DNA of 64,000 nt from JAXGPP01 sp040766885 (GCA_040766885.1 JAXGPP010000007.1:372001-436000); one strand, 5' to 3'; shown: positions 45,844 to 55,231, counted from the stretch's first letter. Made by a program: numbers and translations. Notes: generated by a model not told the origin, from the sequence alone.

Positions 45844-47055
45844 TCAGCCGCGTCGCGCCGAGAAGGCGATGCCCTCGATCTCGACCAGCAACTCCGGACG
45901 GCAGACATCGGCCACCGCATAGATCGTGGGCAGTTCACCCAGACGGGCTTCGCAGACCGCCCGTGTCTTGGCGTAGTCTTCCTGCCGCTTGATATAGACG
46001 CGGACGCCCGCCAGATCGTCGAGCGAGGCGCCCAGGCCGGGCATGCCATGGCGGGCGAGGTTGTGCTCGGCGATCAGAGCTTCGATGTTGTCGAGCGTCT
46101 GGTGCGTCTGCGCCTCGGCGTCGTCGCAGTGCCGGCTCTCGGCGTCGGTGATGCTTGCCGTGCCGGAAATGAAGATCGTGGCGTATGAGCCGCATGAAAG
46201 AGCCATCGCGCGCGAGAATTTCGGGCTCTTGGGGCTGTAGTGGTTCGCGTAGTCGAAGGCCGGCGTCTGGTGCGGGTTTTCCAGCGGAACGACGAGGATG
46301 TCGTCGCGGCCGGTCGCGAAGGCGATGCAACTCATCACCACGTCGCGGTTGTCGGTGCCGATGCCGGTGCTCGCCGGGTAGACGGGGCCAGTGAAGCCGT
46401 CCGGAGTTCGAGCGGGGGCGAAGCGGAGCTTCTGGAAGAAATCGGTCCGCGCCCGGTTGAGTTCCTTATAGCGCTGGGTGTCGCCTTCGGGGCCGACGAT
46501 GTCGCCGAGATAAAGCCAGGTCCGGATCACCTGGTTGAAGTGGATGCCAACCGATGCCAGACGCTGGCACATCGAGCCAAACGCATTGAGCGAGCGGTCG
46601 TACACGCCCATGGCGCTCGTCTGCGGGGCAATCTGGCCGCAGTGTACCCAAGCGATGTCGTTGTGTCGCGTGACAACGAGTTGGTCATCGTACCGCTCGA
46701 TCGCGACGTCGCCTCGACGCTGGCCGACGCCCAGGGCCTCGATGGACAACAGCTTGCCGCAACAGGGATGCTGCGGCACGTAGGTCGTGGCGGGCAGATG
46801 GTCGCCATAGAAGTCGCGCATGATCTGCCGGCAGGTTTCGACCTGGCTGTGGTCGCTGAGGAAGACGTCCTGCTTGACGATGGCTCCCCGCGGACCTTCC
46901 TCCTCGATAACCTCGCGGATCGTTTGGAGGGCGTCGTAAGCCTGTTCCTCGGTGGATTGTCCGCGTCGTGGAACCGCCGCCGCGAAGACATGCCGCACAT
47001 CCTGCAATTCGACAACCGAATAGCCTATGCCGGCATGAGACTGTTTTCTCATCAT
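45844..47055 (-). CDS. Tandem YjgF/RidA-fold protein, chorismatase (FkbO/Hyg5)-like
   Basis: The 403-residue protein begins at one of two adjacent ATGs (47055 or 47052). It has an N-terminal RidA-like half (SVVELQDVRHVFAAAVP, EDALQTIREVIEE-type helices, TTYVPQHPCCGKLLSIEALG) and a C-terminal half with the closest RidA-like text (FISGTASITDAES, QTHQTLDNIEALIAEH, GVRVYIKRQEDYAKTRAV). This two-domain plan, with VHCGQIAPQ and NRARTDFF in the middle, is that of chorismatase-like proteins often called pteridine-dependent deoxygenase-like. The reaction in planctomycetes is unknown. No aromatic biosynthesis genes adjoin it. Confidence 0.75.
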   Translation of the reverse strand: MMRKQSHAGIGYSVVELQDVRHVFAAAVPRRGQSTEEQAYDALQTIREVIEEEGPRGAIVKQDVFLSDHSQVETCRQIMRDFYGDHLPATTYVPQHPCCGKLLSIEALGVGQRRGDVAIERYDDQLVVTRHNDIAWVHCGQIAPQTSAMGVYDRSLNAFGSMCQRLASVGIHFNQVIRTWLYLGDIVGPEGDTQRYKELNRARTDFFQKLRFAPARTPDGFTGPVYPASTGIGTDNRDVVMSCIAFATGRDDILVVPLENPHQTPAFDYANHYSPKSPKFSRAMALSCGSYATIFISGTASITDAESRHCDDAEAQTHQTLDNIEALIAEHNLARHGMPGLGASLDDLAGVRVYIKRQEDYAKTRAVCEARLGELPTIYAVADVCRPELLVEIEGIAFSARRG

Positions 47056-47367
47056 GCGACGTACCTTGGTGGTCGGGCGGGGTCGAACGGATGATCCTAG
47101 GCGATCGCTCGTTCGAGTGACCATGGCTGGACGTCCCAATGATAAGCGGCCGACTGGGGTTCCGTCAACGTGCTAGATCAATCTTTCATCACGCTTGCGG
47201 TTGGGGGGGTGGCTGGCCATAATGTCCACCGCTGCCTCCAACCGCGGTTCAGTCTAGTCGGAAACGCCAAGCGGGGAAACAATTTGGCGCTACTGGATGC
47301 AGGTTCGGCAAGCCGTCTCAAGTGGCGGCTGGGTACGATCGCCGCTTCCGCTTCGAGGAGATACAAA

Positions 47368-49512
47368 ATGTTCGTCCGCTTCAGGTTATTCGCTGGCCGA
47401 GTGGGAATCTTGGCCGCAGCGTGCCTGTTCGGGTCGGGGGTTGCCGAGGGCCGAACTTCCGTCACCGCTCCGCAAGGAACGCTGGCGTGGGTTCGATTCG
47501 ACAAGGCTGACGAGAGATACCTCGACGTGCCGTATTACTGGCTGGGCCGGGTGGAAGTCACCGTAACCCTCGACGTGAAACCGGAGGCGGACCATGTAGT
47601 GGAAGTCCGCTGGGGGGCCAAGAAAGACACTCGCGAAGCGGTGGCGGAGATCAATGGGCGCCAAGTGAGACTCAGCCATGGCGGCTATGACGGCTTCGAA
47701 TGGCTTGCCATTCCGCTTCCGGAAAAGCTGGCCGGCGATCGGTATCAGATCGCGTTTCGTCCGGGCGCCGGCAAGCCAGCTTTCATCGCCGAGATCCGCC
47801 TGCGAGCGAAGGATGCGGAAACGGCGACTGCCGCGGAGACCGCGGACGAGCCAGCCTACCGGGGCGGCTTTGCCATCGGGCCGATCGCTCCTGCCGAGGC
47901 TTTTCCCGAGATGCGGGTGCTTTGGGACCGCGAGCCGGAGGCGCGCTTCACGACCACAACCGACGCGAAAACCGAAGCCATCTTCCGCCAGGCCGAACGA
48001 AACGGCCGGAGGGCGGCCGAGCAGTTCTTTCGCTGCCGCAAATTCGTCAACGGCTGGCTGAAACAGGCCGACCCGACAACCGGCCTGATCCCGCGCAATT
48101 TGACGAACAGCCGGGATATCTGGAACGCGAAAGACTCGGCGGCCGACAATTATCCCTACATGGTTCTTACGGCAGCCATCACCGATCGAGAACTGTTCGA
48201 GGGACGGATGCTGGAGATGCTTCGGACTGAAACGCGACTGACCAGCCGCGTCGGCGCGATTCCCGATACGTGGTCGTTCAGCCGGCAGGCATTCGAGGAT
48301 TCCCAGCCCAACCTCGACGAGATCATCTTCGGCGGATCGGAGTACATCAAAGATGGCTTGCTTCCGTTGACGGAGTGGTTAGGACCCAGCCCGTGGTCGG
48401 AACGGATGATCGCCATCGCCGACGACATCTGGAAACACGCGCCCGTGGAGACGCCATGGGGCAAGATTCCGACCCTGAACGTGGAGGTGAACGGCGACCT
48501 GCTGCAGGCCATGTCGCGACTCTACTGGATGACGGGCAACAGGAAATACCTGGAGTACGGCGAGCGCTTGGCGGATTATTATCTGCTGGGCGACAACCAT
48601 CCGACGCGAGATTTCAACTCGCTGCGACTGCGCGATCACGGGTGCGAGATCGTTTCGGGGCTCTCCGAACTCTACGCGACGGTGCACTTTGCCCACCCGG
48701 AGAAGAAACAGGTGTACCGGGAGCCGATGCACGCGATCCTGGACCGCATTCTGGAAGTCGGCCGGAACGAGCACGGGATGCTCTACAACGCCTTCAACCC
48801 CAAGACGGGTGAACACGACCCGGGCATCTGCGACACCTGGGGATACAACTACAACGCAGTCTACACCGTCTTCCTCCTCGACGAACGGCAGGAATACCGC
48901 CAGGCGGTTCGCGAGGTTCTGGGCAACCTCCACGAGCACTTGACCAATTACCATTGGGGCTCAGCCGACGAATACGCCGACTCGATAGAAGGGGCCATTA
49001 ACCTCTACAACCGGGAACCGGTTGCCTCGGCTGCGGATTGGATCGACAGCGAGATCGGCGACATGTGGAGGGTGCAGCAACCCGACGGCATCGTGGAAGG
49101 CTGGCACGGCGACGGTAATTCCGCCCGCACGGCGATCATGTATGCTCTATGGAAGACGCAAGGGCTGACGGTTCGGCCCTGGCGAGCCGACGTTCGGTTT
49201 GGCGCCGTGCAGTCCGGCGGGAAGCTCTACGTCAGCCTTCTGGCCGATGAGCCGTGGAGCGGGTGGCTGTTGTTCGACCGGCCGAGACACCGGGTGGCGA
49301 TGCACTTTCCCATCGACTACCCACGGATCAACCAGTTTCCCGAGTGGTTCACCGCCGAAGCTGGCCGTTGTTACCAAGTGGTGCGCGCGAGCGACGATGA
49401 GGCGGCCGTACGCGACGGAGAAGAACTGGTAGCGGGGCTCGACGTGGATCTCAAGCCGGGCGAGGAGACCCGCCTGGTGATTACGCCACAGCGTGAGGGA
49501 TCTCGGCGTTGA
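47368..49512 (+). CDS. Secreted putative (alpha/alpha)-barrel glycosidase, unclassified
   Basis: The 714-residue protein starts at an ATG with GAGGAG 7 bases upstream and a signal peptide (VGILAAACLFGSGVAEG). After a beta-rich N-domain (about 25-160), residues about 190-600 have the rhythm of a six-hairpin glycosidase: helices alternating with aromatic and acidic loops (NGDLLQAMSRLYWMTGNRKY, HGCEIVSGLSELYATVHF, DTWGYNYNAVYTVFLLDER, WRVQQPDGIVEGWHGDGN). A C-terminal beta-sandwich follows. It resembles GH127-like or lyase-type toroids, but I cannot assign a family or catalytic residues. It stands alone, with the hairpin at 49532 behind it. Confidence 0.72.
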   Translation: MFVRFRLFAGRVGILAAACLFGSGVAEGRTSVTAPQGTLAWVRFDKADERYLDVPYYWLGRVEVTVTLDVKPEADHVVEVRWGAKKDTREAVAEINGRQVRLSHGGYDGFEWLAIPLPEKLAGDRYQIAFRPGAGKPAFIAEIRLRAKDAETATAAETADEPAYRGGFAIGPIAPAEAFPEMRVLWDREPEARFTTTTDAKTEAIFRQAERNGRRAAEQFFRCRKFVNGWLKQADPTTGLIPRNLTNSRDIWNAKDSAADNYPYMVLTAAITDRELFEGRMLEMLRTETRLTSRVGAIPDTWSFSRQAFEDSQPNLDEIIFGGSEYIKDGLLPLTEWLGPSPWSERMIAIADDIWKHAPVETPWGKIPTLNVEVNGDLLQAMSRLYWMTGNRKYLEYGERLADYYLLGDNHPTRDFNSLRLRDHGCEIVSGLSELYATVHFAHPEKKQVYREPMHAILDRILEVGRNEHGMLYNAFNPKTGEHDPGICDTWGYNYNAVYTVFLLDERQEYRQAVREVLGNLHEHLTNYHWGSADEYADSIEGAINLYNREPVASAADWIDSEIGDMWRVQQPDGIVEGWHGDGNSARTAIMYALWKTQGLTVRPWRADVRFGAVQSGGKLYVSLLADEPWSGWLLFDRPRHRVAMHFPIDYPRINQFPEWFTAEAGRCYQVVRASDDEAAVRDGEELVAGLDVDLKPGEETRLVITPQREGSRR

Positions 49513-49531
49513 AGCAGCATGGTCAAACAGA

Positions 49532-49559
49532 ATCGGGGACCTCGATCGAGGTCCCCGAT
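49532..49559. terminator. Perfect 28-bp palindrome between convergent genes
   Basis: ATCGGGGACCTCGA pairs with its complement in TCGAGGTCCCCGAT. On the minus side it is followed by TCTGTTT. It is a likely shared terminator for the glycosidase-like gene and the Tyr-rich protein. Confidence 0.75.
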
Positions 49560-49625
49560 GCATGCATCCTGGAACAGACGCTACTCCGGCCGATGCCGGC
49601 CAGGTTACTCCCGTACAGGCGCGAA

Positions 49626-49937
49626 TCAGTACCAGCCAAACTGTAGCGGTCCGATGCGCACCCCGGCCCGTGGGGCTTGGTAATAGTAGCTCTGGTACGG
49701 ATAGCTGTAGTAGCTGCCGTAGTTCGGCGTATAGCTGCGGTAATACGGCGTGCCCCAATAGCCGCTGCCGTAACTGTACGGCTGGCTGCCCCCCCAGTAA
49801 TAGCTCTGGTAGGGAGCCGGGTAGTAGGTATATCCGTCGCCGTAGGTCCAGTACTGGGCTTTGGCGACTTGTGGCGCTGCGAAGAACAATACTGCCACGA
49901 CAGCCAAAAGCGCTAGACTACGCACCACGCGAACCAT
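49626..49937 (-). CDS. Small secreted tyrosine-rich protein
   Basis: The 103-residue product begins at an ATG with AAGGAGG 6 bases upstream and has a signal peptide (ALLAVVAVLFFAAPQVAKA). The mature part of about 75 residues has over 25 Tyr mixed with Ser, Gly and Pro (YTYYPAPYQSYYWGG, YYSYPYQSYYYQ). No fold is expected. Similar short Tyr-rich exported proteins are common in planctomycetes; a cell-wall or matrix role is possible but unproven. Confidence 0.85.
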   Translation of the reverse strand: MVRVVRSLALLAVVAVLFFAAPQVAKAQYWTYGDGYTYYPAPYQSYYWGGSQPYSYGSGYWGTPYYRSYTPNYGSYYSYPYQSYYYQAPRAGVRIGPLQFGWY

Positions 49938-50045
49938 GGGTTCCTCCTTCTGTCGTGCCCGGGACCCCTGACGCACGCTCGCCGGGCGTTCACACGCTAC
50001 GGGTTATTGCCCGAAGCACCGCGCTCCGGGCATTGCCTCTTCGTT

Positions 50046-51164
50046 TCAGCGATCGGTCGGGGCGTCCTGCACTTCGGCGCCGCCGCGAAGTTGTTGTACC
50101 TCCTTGCGCAACTCGCGGACCTCTTCCAGCAAATCCTCGGTAAGCTGCTCGAGGCGCTGCTGGTGTTCATCCATCCGCTGCTGATGCTCGCGCATCATAT
50201 CGCCGCCGAAGAACGGGCCTTGTTCACCATCCGGCGCAAAGGTCGGCGGCATTCCCCGGAATTCCTGGCCGAAGCCGCGGAACTGCTGCCCCAGGGCCTG
50301 CTGGCGATCGCCGAGCCGAACGGTCACGTTGCGCTGGCCGCCGTCAGCACTGGCGATGTTCAATTTGACCCGTTCACCGGGTTTCATCTGGCCGAACCGC
50401 GCGACAGCCTCTTCCACCGAGGTGACTTCGTTCTCGCCGATTTTCAGGATGCGGTCTCCGGGGCGCAAGCCCGCGCGCTCGGCCGGCCCGTCCGGGAAGA
50501 TCTGGGTGATCTCGGCACCCTCGTCCTCGCCGTCCTGAAGCATCACGCCAAGCCAGCCGCTGGGAGGCGCAGCCTGGCGACCGGCTCGCGGGCGTAATGA
50601 CCGCTGGCCGGCCGATTCGCCGGGCGCATCCCTTGTGGCCTCCGGATCCGGGGTGGCCTCCATGAGTTCGTCTTGCTCGGCCGCAATCGACGGGGCTTCG
50701 TCCTGTTGAGCAGCGAGATCGGAACGGGCTGCCAGCGTCGCCCGGAGCGTGTGCTCCTGCCCATCTCGCGATACACGAATCTGGATCTCGTCGCCGACCT
50801 TGTGCTTGCTGACCAGCGCGCTGAGTTCCGCCGGAGATTTAACCTGCTGGTCGCCGATCGTCAGGATCCGGTCCTCGGCCTGGATTCCCGCTCGGTCGGC
50901 GGGGCTGCCGGCCTGAACATCCATCACGACCGCACCGTCTTGCTCTGAGTCGCCGGCCACGGCGATGCCCAAGGCAGGTTGCCCGCTCGACGTGTCCTGC
51001 GCGTCCTGAGCGGGTACGCTTTGCTCGGCTTTGTCCTCAGCAGCGGGTGGGCTTTGCTCGGCCGCGTTCTCTTGCGCCGAGAGGGCGCCGCCCGCCAGTA
51101 GGGCGACCGTTGTCAACAGCGCCAGCATGGGGATCCCGGCGTGTGTCACGGATCTTCGCCTCAT
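50046..51164 (-). CDS. Exported protein with two PDZ domains and a C-terminal coiled coil
   Basis: The 372-residue protein begins at an ATG with GAGGAGGAG upstream and a signal peptide (IPMLALLTTVALLAGGALS). PDZ 1 (about 60-135) has VMDVQAGSPADRAGIQAEDRILTIGD. PDZ 2 (about 190-265) has ITQIFPDGPAERAGLRPGDRILKIGE. The last 50 residues form a coiled coil (REHQQRMDEHQQRLEQLTED, LLEEVRELRKEVQQL). No protease domain of the HtrA or Ctp type is present, so it is probably a scaffold that binds C-terminal peptides in the periplasm. Confidence 0.87.
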   Translation of the reverse strand: MRRRSVTHAGIPMLALLTTVALLAGGALSAQENAAEQSPPAAEDKAEQSVPAQDAQDTSSGQPALGIAVAGDSEQDGAVVMDVQAGSPADRAGIQAEDRILTIGDQQVKSPAELSALVSKHKVGDEIQIRVSRDGQEHTLRATLAARSDLAAQQDEAPSIAAEQDELMEATPDPEATRDAPGESAGQRSLRPRAGRQAAPPSGWLGVMLQDGEDEGAEITQIFPDGPAERAGLRPGDRILKIGENEVTSVEEAVARFGQMKPGERVKLNIASADGGQRNVTVRLGDRQQALGQQFRGFGQEFRGMPPTFAPDGEQGPFFGGDMMREHQQRMDEHQQRLEQLTEDLLEEVRELRKEVQQLRGGAEVQDAPTDR

Positions 51165-51255
51165 GATTCGCTCCTCCTCAAAACGGGTGTCGTGAAAATC
51201 TCGCCCCGAATAGCCGTCGTTCCATGGGCCGCACGCGCTGCACGGAACCTGCCCT

Positions 51256-51471
51256 TCATACTGTGGATTCCCGCACCTTAGGCGTGGCGTCCTCGATATA
51301 GGCAAGCAGGTCCTCCCTCGCCCCCTGCAGCTGGACCTCCAGCCGTTTCTTGCGATCACGCAGCTCGTCGACGCTTGCACAGGACGAGAACCGAGACAGA
51401 GCGACCTGCAGTTCATCTCCGGACTGGTAGACCGTGAAGTACTCGTCGGCGCTGACATGGAAGTCCAGCAC
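51256..51471 (-). CDS. Possible small protein with coiled-coil helix
   Basis: A GTG-started frame of 71 residues with charged, helix-forming text (CASVDELRDRKKRLEVQLQG, then AREDLLAYIED). No ribosome site is clear. It lies downstream of a terminator on the same strand, so it would need its own promoter. Amino-acid content is protein-like, but evidence is thin. Confidence 0.35.
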   Translation of the reverse strand: MLDFHVSADEYFTVYQSGDELQVALSRFSSCASVDELRDRKKRLEVQLQGAREDLLAYIEDATPKVRESTV

Positions 51472-51552
51472 TTTGCACGCTGGACCGGCCCATTGTCGAG
51501 CAACTGCGGTGCCAAGGAGACCGGCGAAGCCGTGCGGCAGGAAGCGGCGCAG

Positions 51553-51586
51553 AAAAAATCCCCGCTCGGCGGCCCGAGCGGGGATT
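51553..51586 (-). terminator. Rho-independent terminator for the 58-residue membrane protein
   Basis: A perfect 13-bp stem (AATCCCCGCTCGG and CCGAGCGGGGATT) with loop CGGC is followed on the minus strand by six T. Confidence 0.92.
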
Positions 51587-51654
51587 GCAGTTCAGGCCGC
51601 TCAAGCTCGTCCACCACGGCTTGAGTGACGGTCGCGGCAGCTCGACAGCCAAGT

Positions 51655-51831
51655 TCACTTCTGCTGCGCCACGCAGGTGGTCAGCATCGCGCCGGCGACG
51701 CCATAGGCCACCGGAAGCATTCCCAAAAACGCCAGAGACCACCACGAGTACGGTTCAGCGAGGCCGGGCAAGGCAGCGGCAGTGGCCGCAGCATCCACAA
51801 CCAGACCGCCGTAGAGGACCATTCTTGCCAT
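51655..51831 (-). CDS. 58-residue membrane protein, unknown
   Basis: The start codon at 51831 has GGAGGAAGACTC directly before it, and a strong terminator follows 70 bases after the stop, so this is a self-contained gene. The product has two hydrophobic spans (VLYGGLVVDAAATAAALPGL and WWSLAFLGMLPVAYGVAGAM) and a short polar tail ending in CVAQQK. No family is recognised. Confidence 0.7.
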   Translation of the reverse strand: MARMVLYGGLVVDAAATAAALPGLAEPYSWWSLAFLGMLPVAYGVAGAMLTTCVAQQK

Positions 51832-52150
51832 GAGTCTTCCTCCGTGTCAGCGCATTTCCGAATTCGCTCAGTATTATGGCGATCCCGCGTCGGCAACCGC
51901 GCCTTTCGATCGTCGCCGCCCACTGGCGATTGCAAAACGCGTGCCGCATACCGCGGCGGCGCTCGAATGTGCACGGTCCGAGTAGAAGTCTCGCCGCTGG
52001 CGGCGACGGACAGCTTGCTTCGCCGTCGCTTCTCGACAGTCTGACCGCGATGCCGCGACAGACTGGCGCAAAGTGCGGAGCCCGCCAGCGCAGGAATTGT
52101 AGATCTCCCGCCCCCGGAGCAAAGCCCGTATGGTTTCCGAGTCGAATCGT
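51832..52150. other. Intergenic stretch, nothing recognised
   Basis: About 320 bases between the small membrane protein and the RluD gene, which both read on the minus strand. It should hold the promoter of the small protein. No RNA gene or repeat is seen. Confidence 0.5.
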
Positions 52151-53146
52151 CTATCTCGTAGAAGGCGCTCGCCAGTCACGAAGCGCTTCAAGAACCCCGG
52201 CGATGTCCGCCGGAATCGGCGCCACGATCTCCAGCGCCTCGCCGCTGGCCGGATGGATGAAGCGCAGTCGCCGCGCGTGCAGCGCCTGGCGTTCGAGGAG
52301 AACCGTGTCGTCCCCGGGAGCACGGCAGATCTCGCCGCGAGTGATCCGCGACCGCCCACCATACTGGCGGTCGCAGAGAATGGGGCAGCCGATATGATCG
52401 AGATGCACTCGGATCTGGTGTGTTCGTCCGGTCTTTGGCGCCGCCCGGATCGAGGCAAAGCCGTCGAACCGCTCGACGACTTCGTAGAACGTCTCCGCCG
52501 CTCGGCTGTCGTCGGCCCCTTCGAGGATCGCCATCTTCTCGCGATGCTGGGGGTGCATGCCGATCGACTTGACGATGACGTCGCGGTCGCGAAGGGGTGT
52601 ACCGGCGACGATGGCGAAGTATTCCTTCTCGATAGTACGGCTCTGGAACTGCTCGCTGAGCTTGCCGTGAGCAATGTCGTTCTTGGCGACCAGGATTGCC
52701 CCGCTGGTATCGCGGTCGAGTCGATGGACAATTCCCGGCCGCAGCGGTCCGCCCGTCTGGCTCAATTGGCCGCCGAAGCAATGCTGGAGCGCACTGGCGA
52801 GGGTTCCCGACCAGTGGCCGCGCGCCGGGTGCACCACCATGCCGGGCGGCTTGTTAATCACCGCCAGCCACTCGTCGTCATAGAGGATGTCCAGCGGGAT
52901 CGCTTCGGGCTGGGGAGCGGAACGTGGGATTTCCGGCAGCACGACGCGGACTCGCTGGCCCGGCTTCAGTCGATAGCTCGGTTTGCCCCCCTGGTCGTCG
53001 ATCTGGGAACCGCCCGCGGTAATGATGCGGCGGATATGAACCCGGCTGTAATCCGGCAAGTAGTGGGCCAGGAACACGTCAAGGCGCCAGCCCGACTGCG
53101 ATGACTGGACGACAAACTCGCGCGGCTGGTCGGAGAGTGGCTCCAT
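52151..53146 (-). CDS. rluD: RluA/RluD family 23S rRNA pseudouridine synthase
   Basis: The 331-residue enzyme has an N-terminal S4 RNA-binding domain (about 15-75: WRLDVFLAHYLPDYSRVHIR) and the RluA catalytic domain with INKPPGMVVHPARGH, the signature GIVHRLDRDTSGAILVA (catalytic Asp in RLDRDTSG), KEYFAIVAG and RTHQIRVHLDHIGCPILCD. The S4 domain favours RluD-type modification of 23S rRNA helix 69. The ATG at 53146 was chosen; a GTG 33 bases upstream is possible, and neither has a clear ribosome site. It follows the membrane TPR gene on the same strand. Confidence 0.94.
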   Translation of the reverse strand: MEPLSDQPREFVVQSSQSGWRLDVFLAHYLPDYSRVHIRRIITAGGSQIDDQGGKPSYRLKPGQRVRVVLPEIPRSAPQPEAIPLDILYDDEWLAVINKPPGMVVHPARGHWSGTLASALQHCFGGQLSQTGGPLRPGIVHRLDRDTSGAILVAKNDIAHGKLSEQFQSRTIEKEYFAIVAGTPLRDRDVIVKSIGMHPQHREKMAILEGADDSRAAETFYEVVERFDGFASIRAAPKTGRTHQIRVHLDHIGCPILCDRQYGGRSRITRGEICRAPGDDTVLLERQALHARRLRFIHPASGEALEIVAPIPADIAGVLEALRDWRAPSTR

Positions 53147-53236
53147 GGAACAGGGCCGAAAGCGCGGCCGGCAGGCCACACGTGTTGACGGGTAGCAGGG
53201 ACGAAACCGTTCAGCCGGTGCGGCGTCTGGGTTGTG

Positions 53237-54286
53237 CTACGGCTGCGGGGCTTCCTCGCTAGGGGTCGCAGTCTCCGCCGGAGCCTCGCCTTGCGGTGGC
53301 GTCTCGGCTGGTTCAGCCGCTGGCGGCGCATCCACCTCGGCAGGAGCTCCATTCTCCCCCGGCGCCTCGGTCATCGCAGCCGCATCGCCTTCGGCAGGGG
53401 CGGGGCTTTCCGCGGGCTGAGGGCCCTCAAGGGCCGGCTCGGCGGGCTCGGCAGAAGGCGGAGTACCGCCCTCGGGCTGCGACGATGCCTCGGGAGCGGC
53501 TTCGGCTGTACCGGGCTCGACCGGAGCCGTGTCCTGGTCGGCCGGCGAAGGGGGTGGCGGTGATGGCGGAGGAGTAAGGCTGCTCGAAGGAGCCGGTTCG
53601 CTCAGCGCACCAGGATCGAAAATCGGCCGCTCGCCGGTGGCTCCCCTCTGCCCCGGCGGTTCGTACTTGGCAAACGCGTCGTAGAACTCCTTCGTCTCGT
53701 CGCGTTCGAGCGCCTTCAGACGCTGGCGGGCCATGTGGGCGTAAACGCTGTTGGGCCACTCGTCGACCAGCTTTTTGTATTGTTCGATCGCCGACTCGAG
53801 CTCACCCTGCGATTGCCGCGTGCCGGCCATCGCTTCGTAGCTCTGCCCCAAACCATAGGTTGCGCGCTGGCGGAGTTCCGAGTTTCTGGTCTGATCGAGA
53901 ACGGTCAGGTAGCCGTCGCGTGCCTCCTGGAGGTGCTGGTTGGCCAGGGCCTTGTTCTGGAACAATTCTTGACAGCCGGTCTCCAGATTCATATCGGCGG
54001 CCACGGTTTGCGACCAATGGGCGGCAGGGCTCCCCGCGTATCGCTCCGCCACATCCTGCAAATCCGAGGGCTTGCCGGACGTTCGCGCATCGAAGAACGC
54101 GGTCCAGCCGGCGGCCTTGTCGGCGGCCGACTGCTTGGACCACCACGACCAGGCGAAGAAGGCGACGAGCGCCAGCACGAGCACCCCAATGATCGCATTG
54201 GCATACGGCTTTATCGTCTCCGACGAGTCCTTGAGCCAATCGAGCAGCAGGTTGTGCTGCAGTTCGTGCCGACGTTCGCTTTTCAT
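53237..54286 (-). CDS. Membrane-anchored TPR protein with Pro/Ala/Glu-rich tail
   Basis: The 349-residue protein has a cytoplasmic N-terminus of about 30 residues, one membrane span (AIIGVLVLALVAFFAWSWW), a helical TPR region to about residue 215 (ATYGLGQSYEAMAGTRQSQG, LESAIEQYKKLVDEWPNSVY), then over 130 residues rich in Pro, Ala and Glu. The front half resembles the YfgM/tetratricopeptide-like periplasmic proteins that help at the SecYEG translocon. The tail is probably disordered. It lies upstream of rluD on the same strand. Confidence 0.85.
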   Translation of the reverse strand: MKSERRHELQHNLLLDWLKDSSETIKPYANAIIGVLVLALVAFFAWSWWSKQSAADKAAGWTAFFDARTSGKPSDLQDVAERYAGSPAAHWSQTVAADMNLETGCQELFQNKALANQHLQEARDGYLTVLDQTRNSELRQRATYGLGQSYEAMAGTRQSQGELESAIEQYKKLVDEWPNSVYAHMARQRLKALERDETKEFYDAFAKYEPPGQRGATGERPIFDPGALSEPAPSSSLTPPPSPPPPSPADQDTAPVEPGTAEAAPEASSQPEGGTPPSAEPAEPALEGPQPAESPAPAEGDAAAMTEAPGENGAPAEVDAPPAAEPAETPPQGEAPAETATPSEEAPQP

Positions 54287-54501
54287 TGCCTTGATCCTGG
54301 CGACCGACTTGCCGTAACCGTTGTCCTGCCTCCCTCTGAGGGGCGGACGATGGCTGTAAACCGTGAAGTATAAAGGCCCTTGCGGCGCAACGTCAAGGGA
54401 TCACGGAATGCCTGGCCGCGCTGCCTATCCTAGGGGGTGGCGGGCGGTGCCGCGCCCGTCACGGCGTGCCGGTCAGTTCCGGAAGTGGCGAGCAGAGCAA
54501 C

Positions 54502-55224
54502 TTAATGGGGACTCGGTGTGGCGACGGCGGGAGTCGCCGCGGCGCGGATCACGCCGTCCTCCATTTCATACGCGGTATCAAAGACATCCAACGCCCGGTG
54601 ATCATGGGTTACCACGATCACGCCGGTTCCGTGCTCGTGGGCCACGCGGCGGAACAGTTCCATCACCTGGCGGCCGCGGTGGCTGTCCAGCGCGGCGGTG
54701 GGCTCATCGGCAAGCATCACGCTGGGCTGATTGGCCAGGGCACGGGCGACGGCTACCCGTTGTTGCTGGCCGCCGGACAGCATGCTGGGGCGATAATCGG
54801 CGCGATCTCCCACGCCGAGGGCGTCGAGCAGTTCCAGGGCGCGCCTGCGGGCGGGCCGCGATGGCATGCCGTTGAGCTCCATCGCGATTCGGACATTCTC
54901 CTGTGCCGACAGGAAGGGAATGAGGTTCGATTTCTGAAAGACGTAACCGATGTGCCTGCGCCGGAAGGACCGTAGGTTGGTCATCGCCCGGGAACCATCC
55001 ATCACCAGTCTTCCGCCGATGAGGATCTGCCCGGCGGTCGGCGGATTGATGAGCCCCACCGCGGTGAGAAACGTCGACTTGCCGGCGCCGCTCGGTCCCA
55101 ACAGCGCCGCGACCTCGCCGCGGCGAACCGTCAGCGACGCGTCGCGCATGGCAACGACCTCGGTGTTGCCGCTGCCGTACACCTTGGTGAGTTGCCTGGT
55201 CTCGATTGCCACATCGCCGTTCAT
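54502..55224 (-). CDS. ABC transporter ATP-binding protein (MacB/DevA/LolD type)
   Basis: The 240-residue subunit has Walker A LLGPSGAGKSTFL, Q-loop YVFQKSNLIPFL, signature LSGGQQQRVAVARAL and Walker B VMLADEPTAALD, followed by the switch His in VVTHDH. It lacks membrane spans and partners the permease whose stop lies 8 bases upstream. The HlyD-permease-ATPase order is that of DevBCA/MacAB-type exporters. The ATG at 55224 was chosen; a GTG 6 bases upstream is possible. Confidence 0.95.
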   Translation of the reverse strand: MNGDVAIETRQLTKVYGSGNTEVVAMRDASLTVRRGEVAALLGPSGAGKSTFLTAVGLINPPTAGQILIGGRLVMDGSRAMTNLRSFRRRHIGYVFQKSNLIPFLSAQENVRIAMELNGMPSRPARRRALELLDALGVGDRADYRPSMLSGGQQQRVAVARALANQPSVMLADEPTAALDSHRGRQVMELFRRVAHEHGTGVIVVTHDHRALDVFDTAYEMEDGVIRAAATPAVATPSPH

Positions 55225-55231
55225 CGGCACA

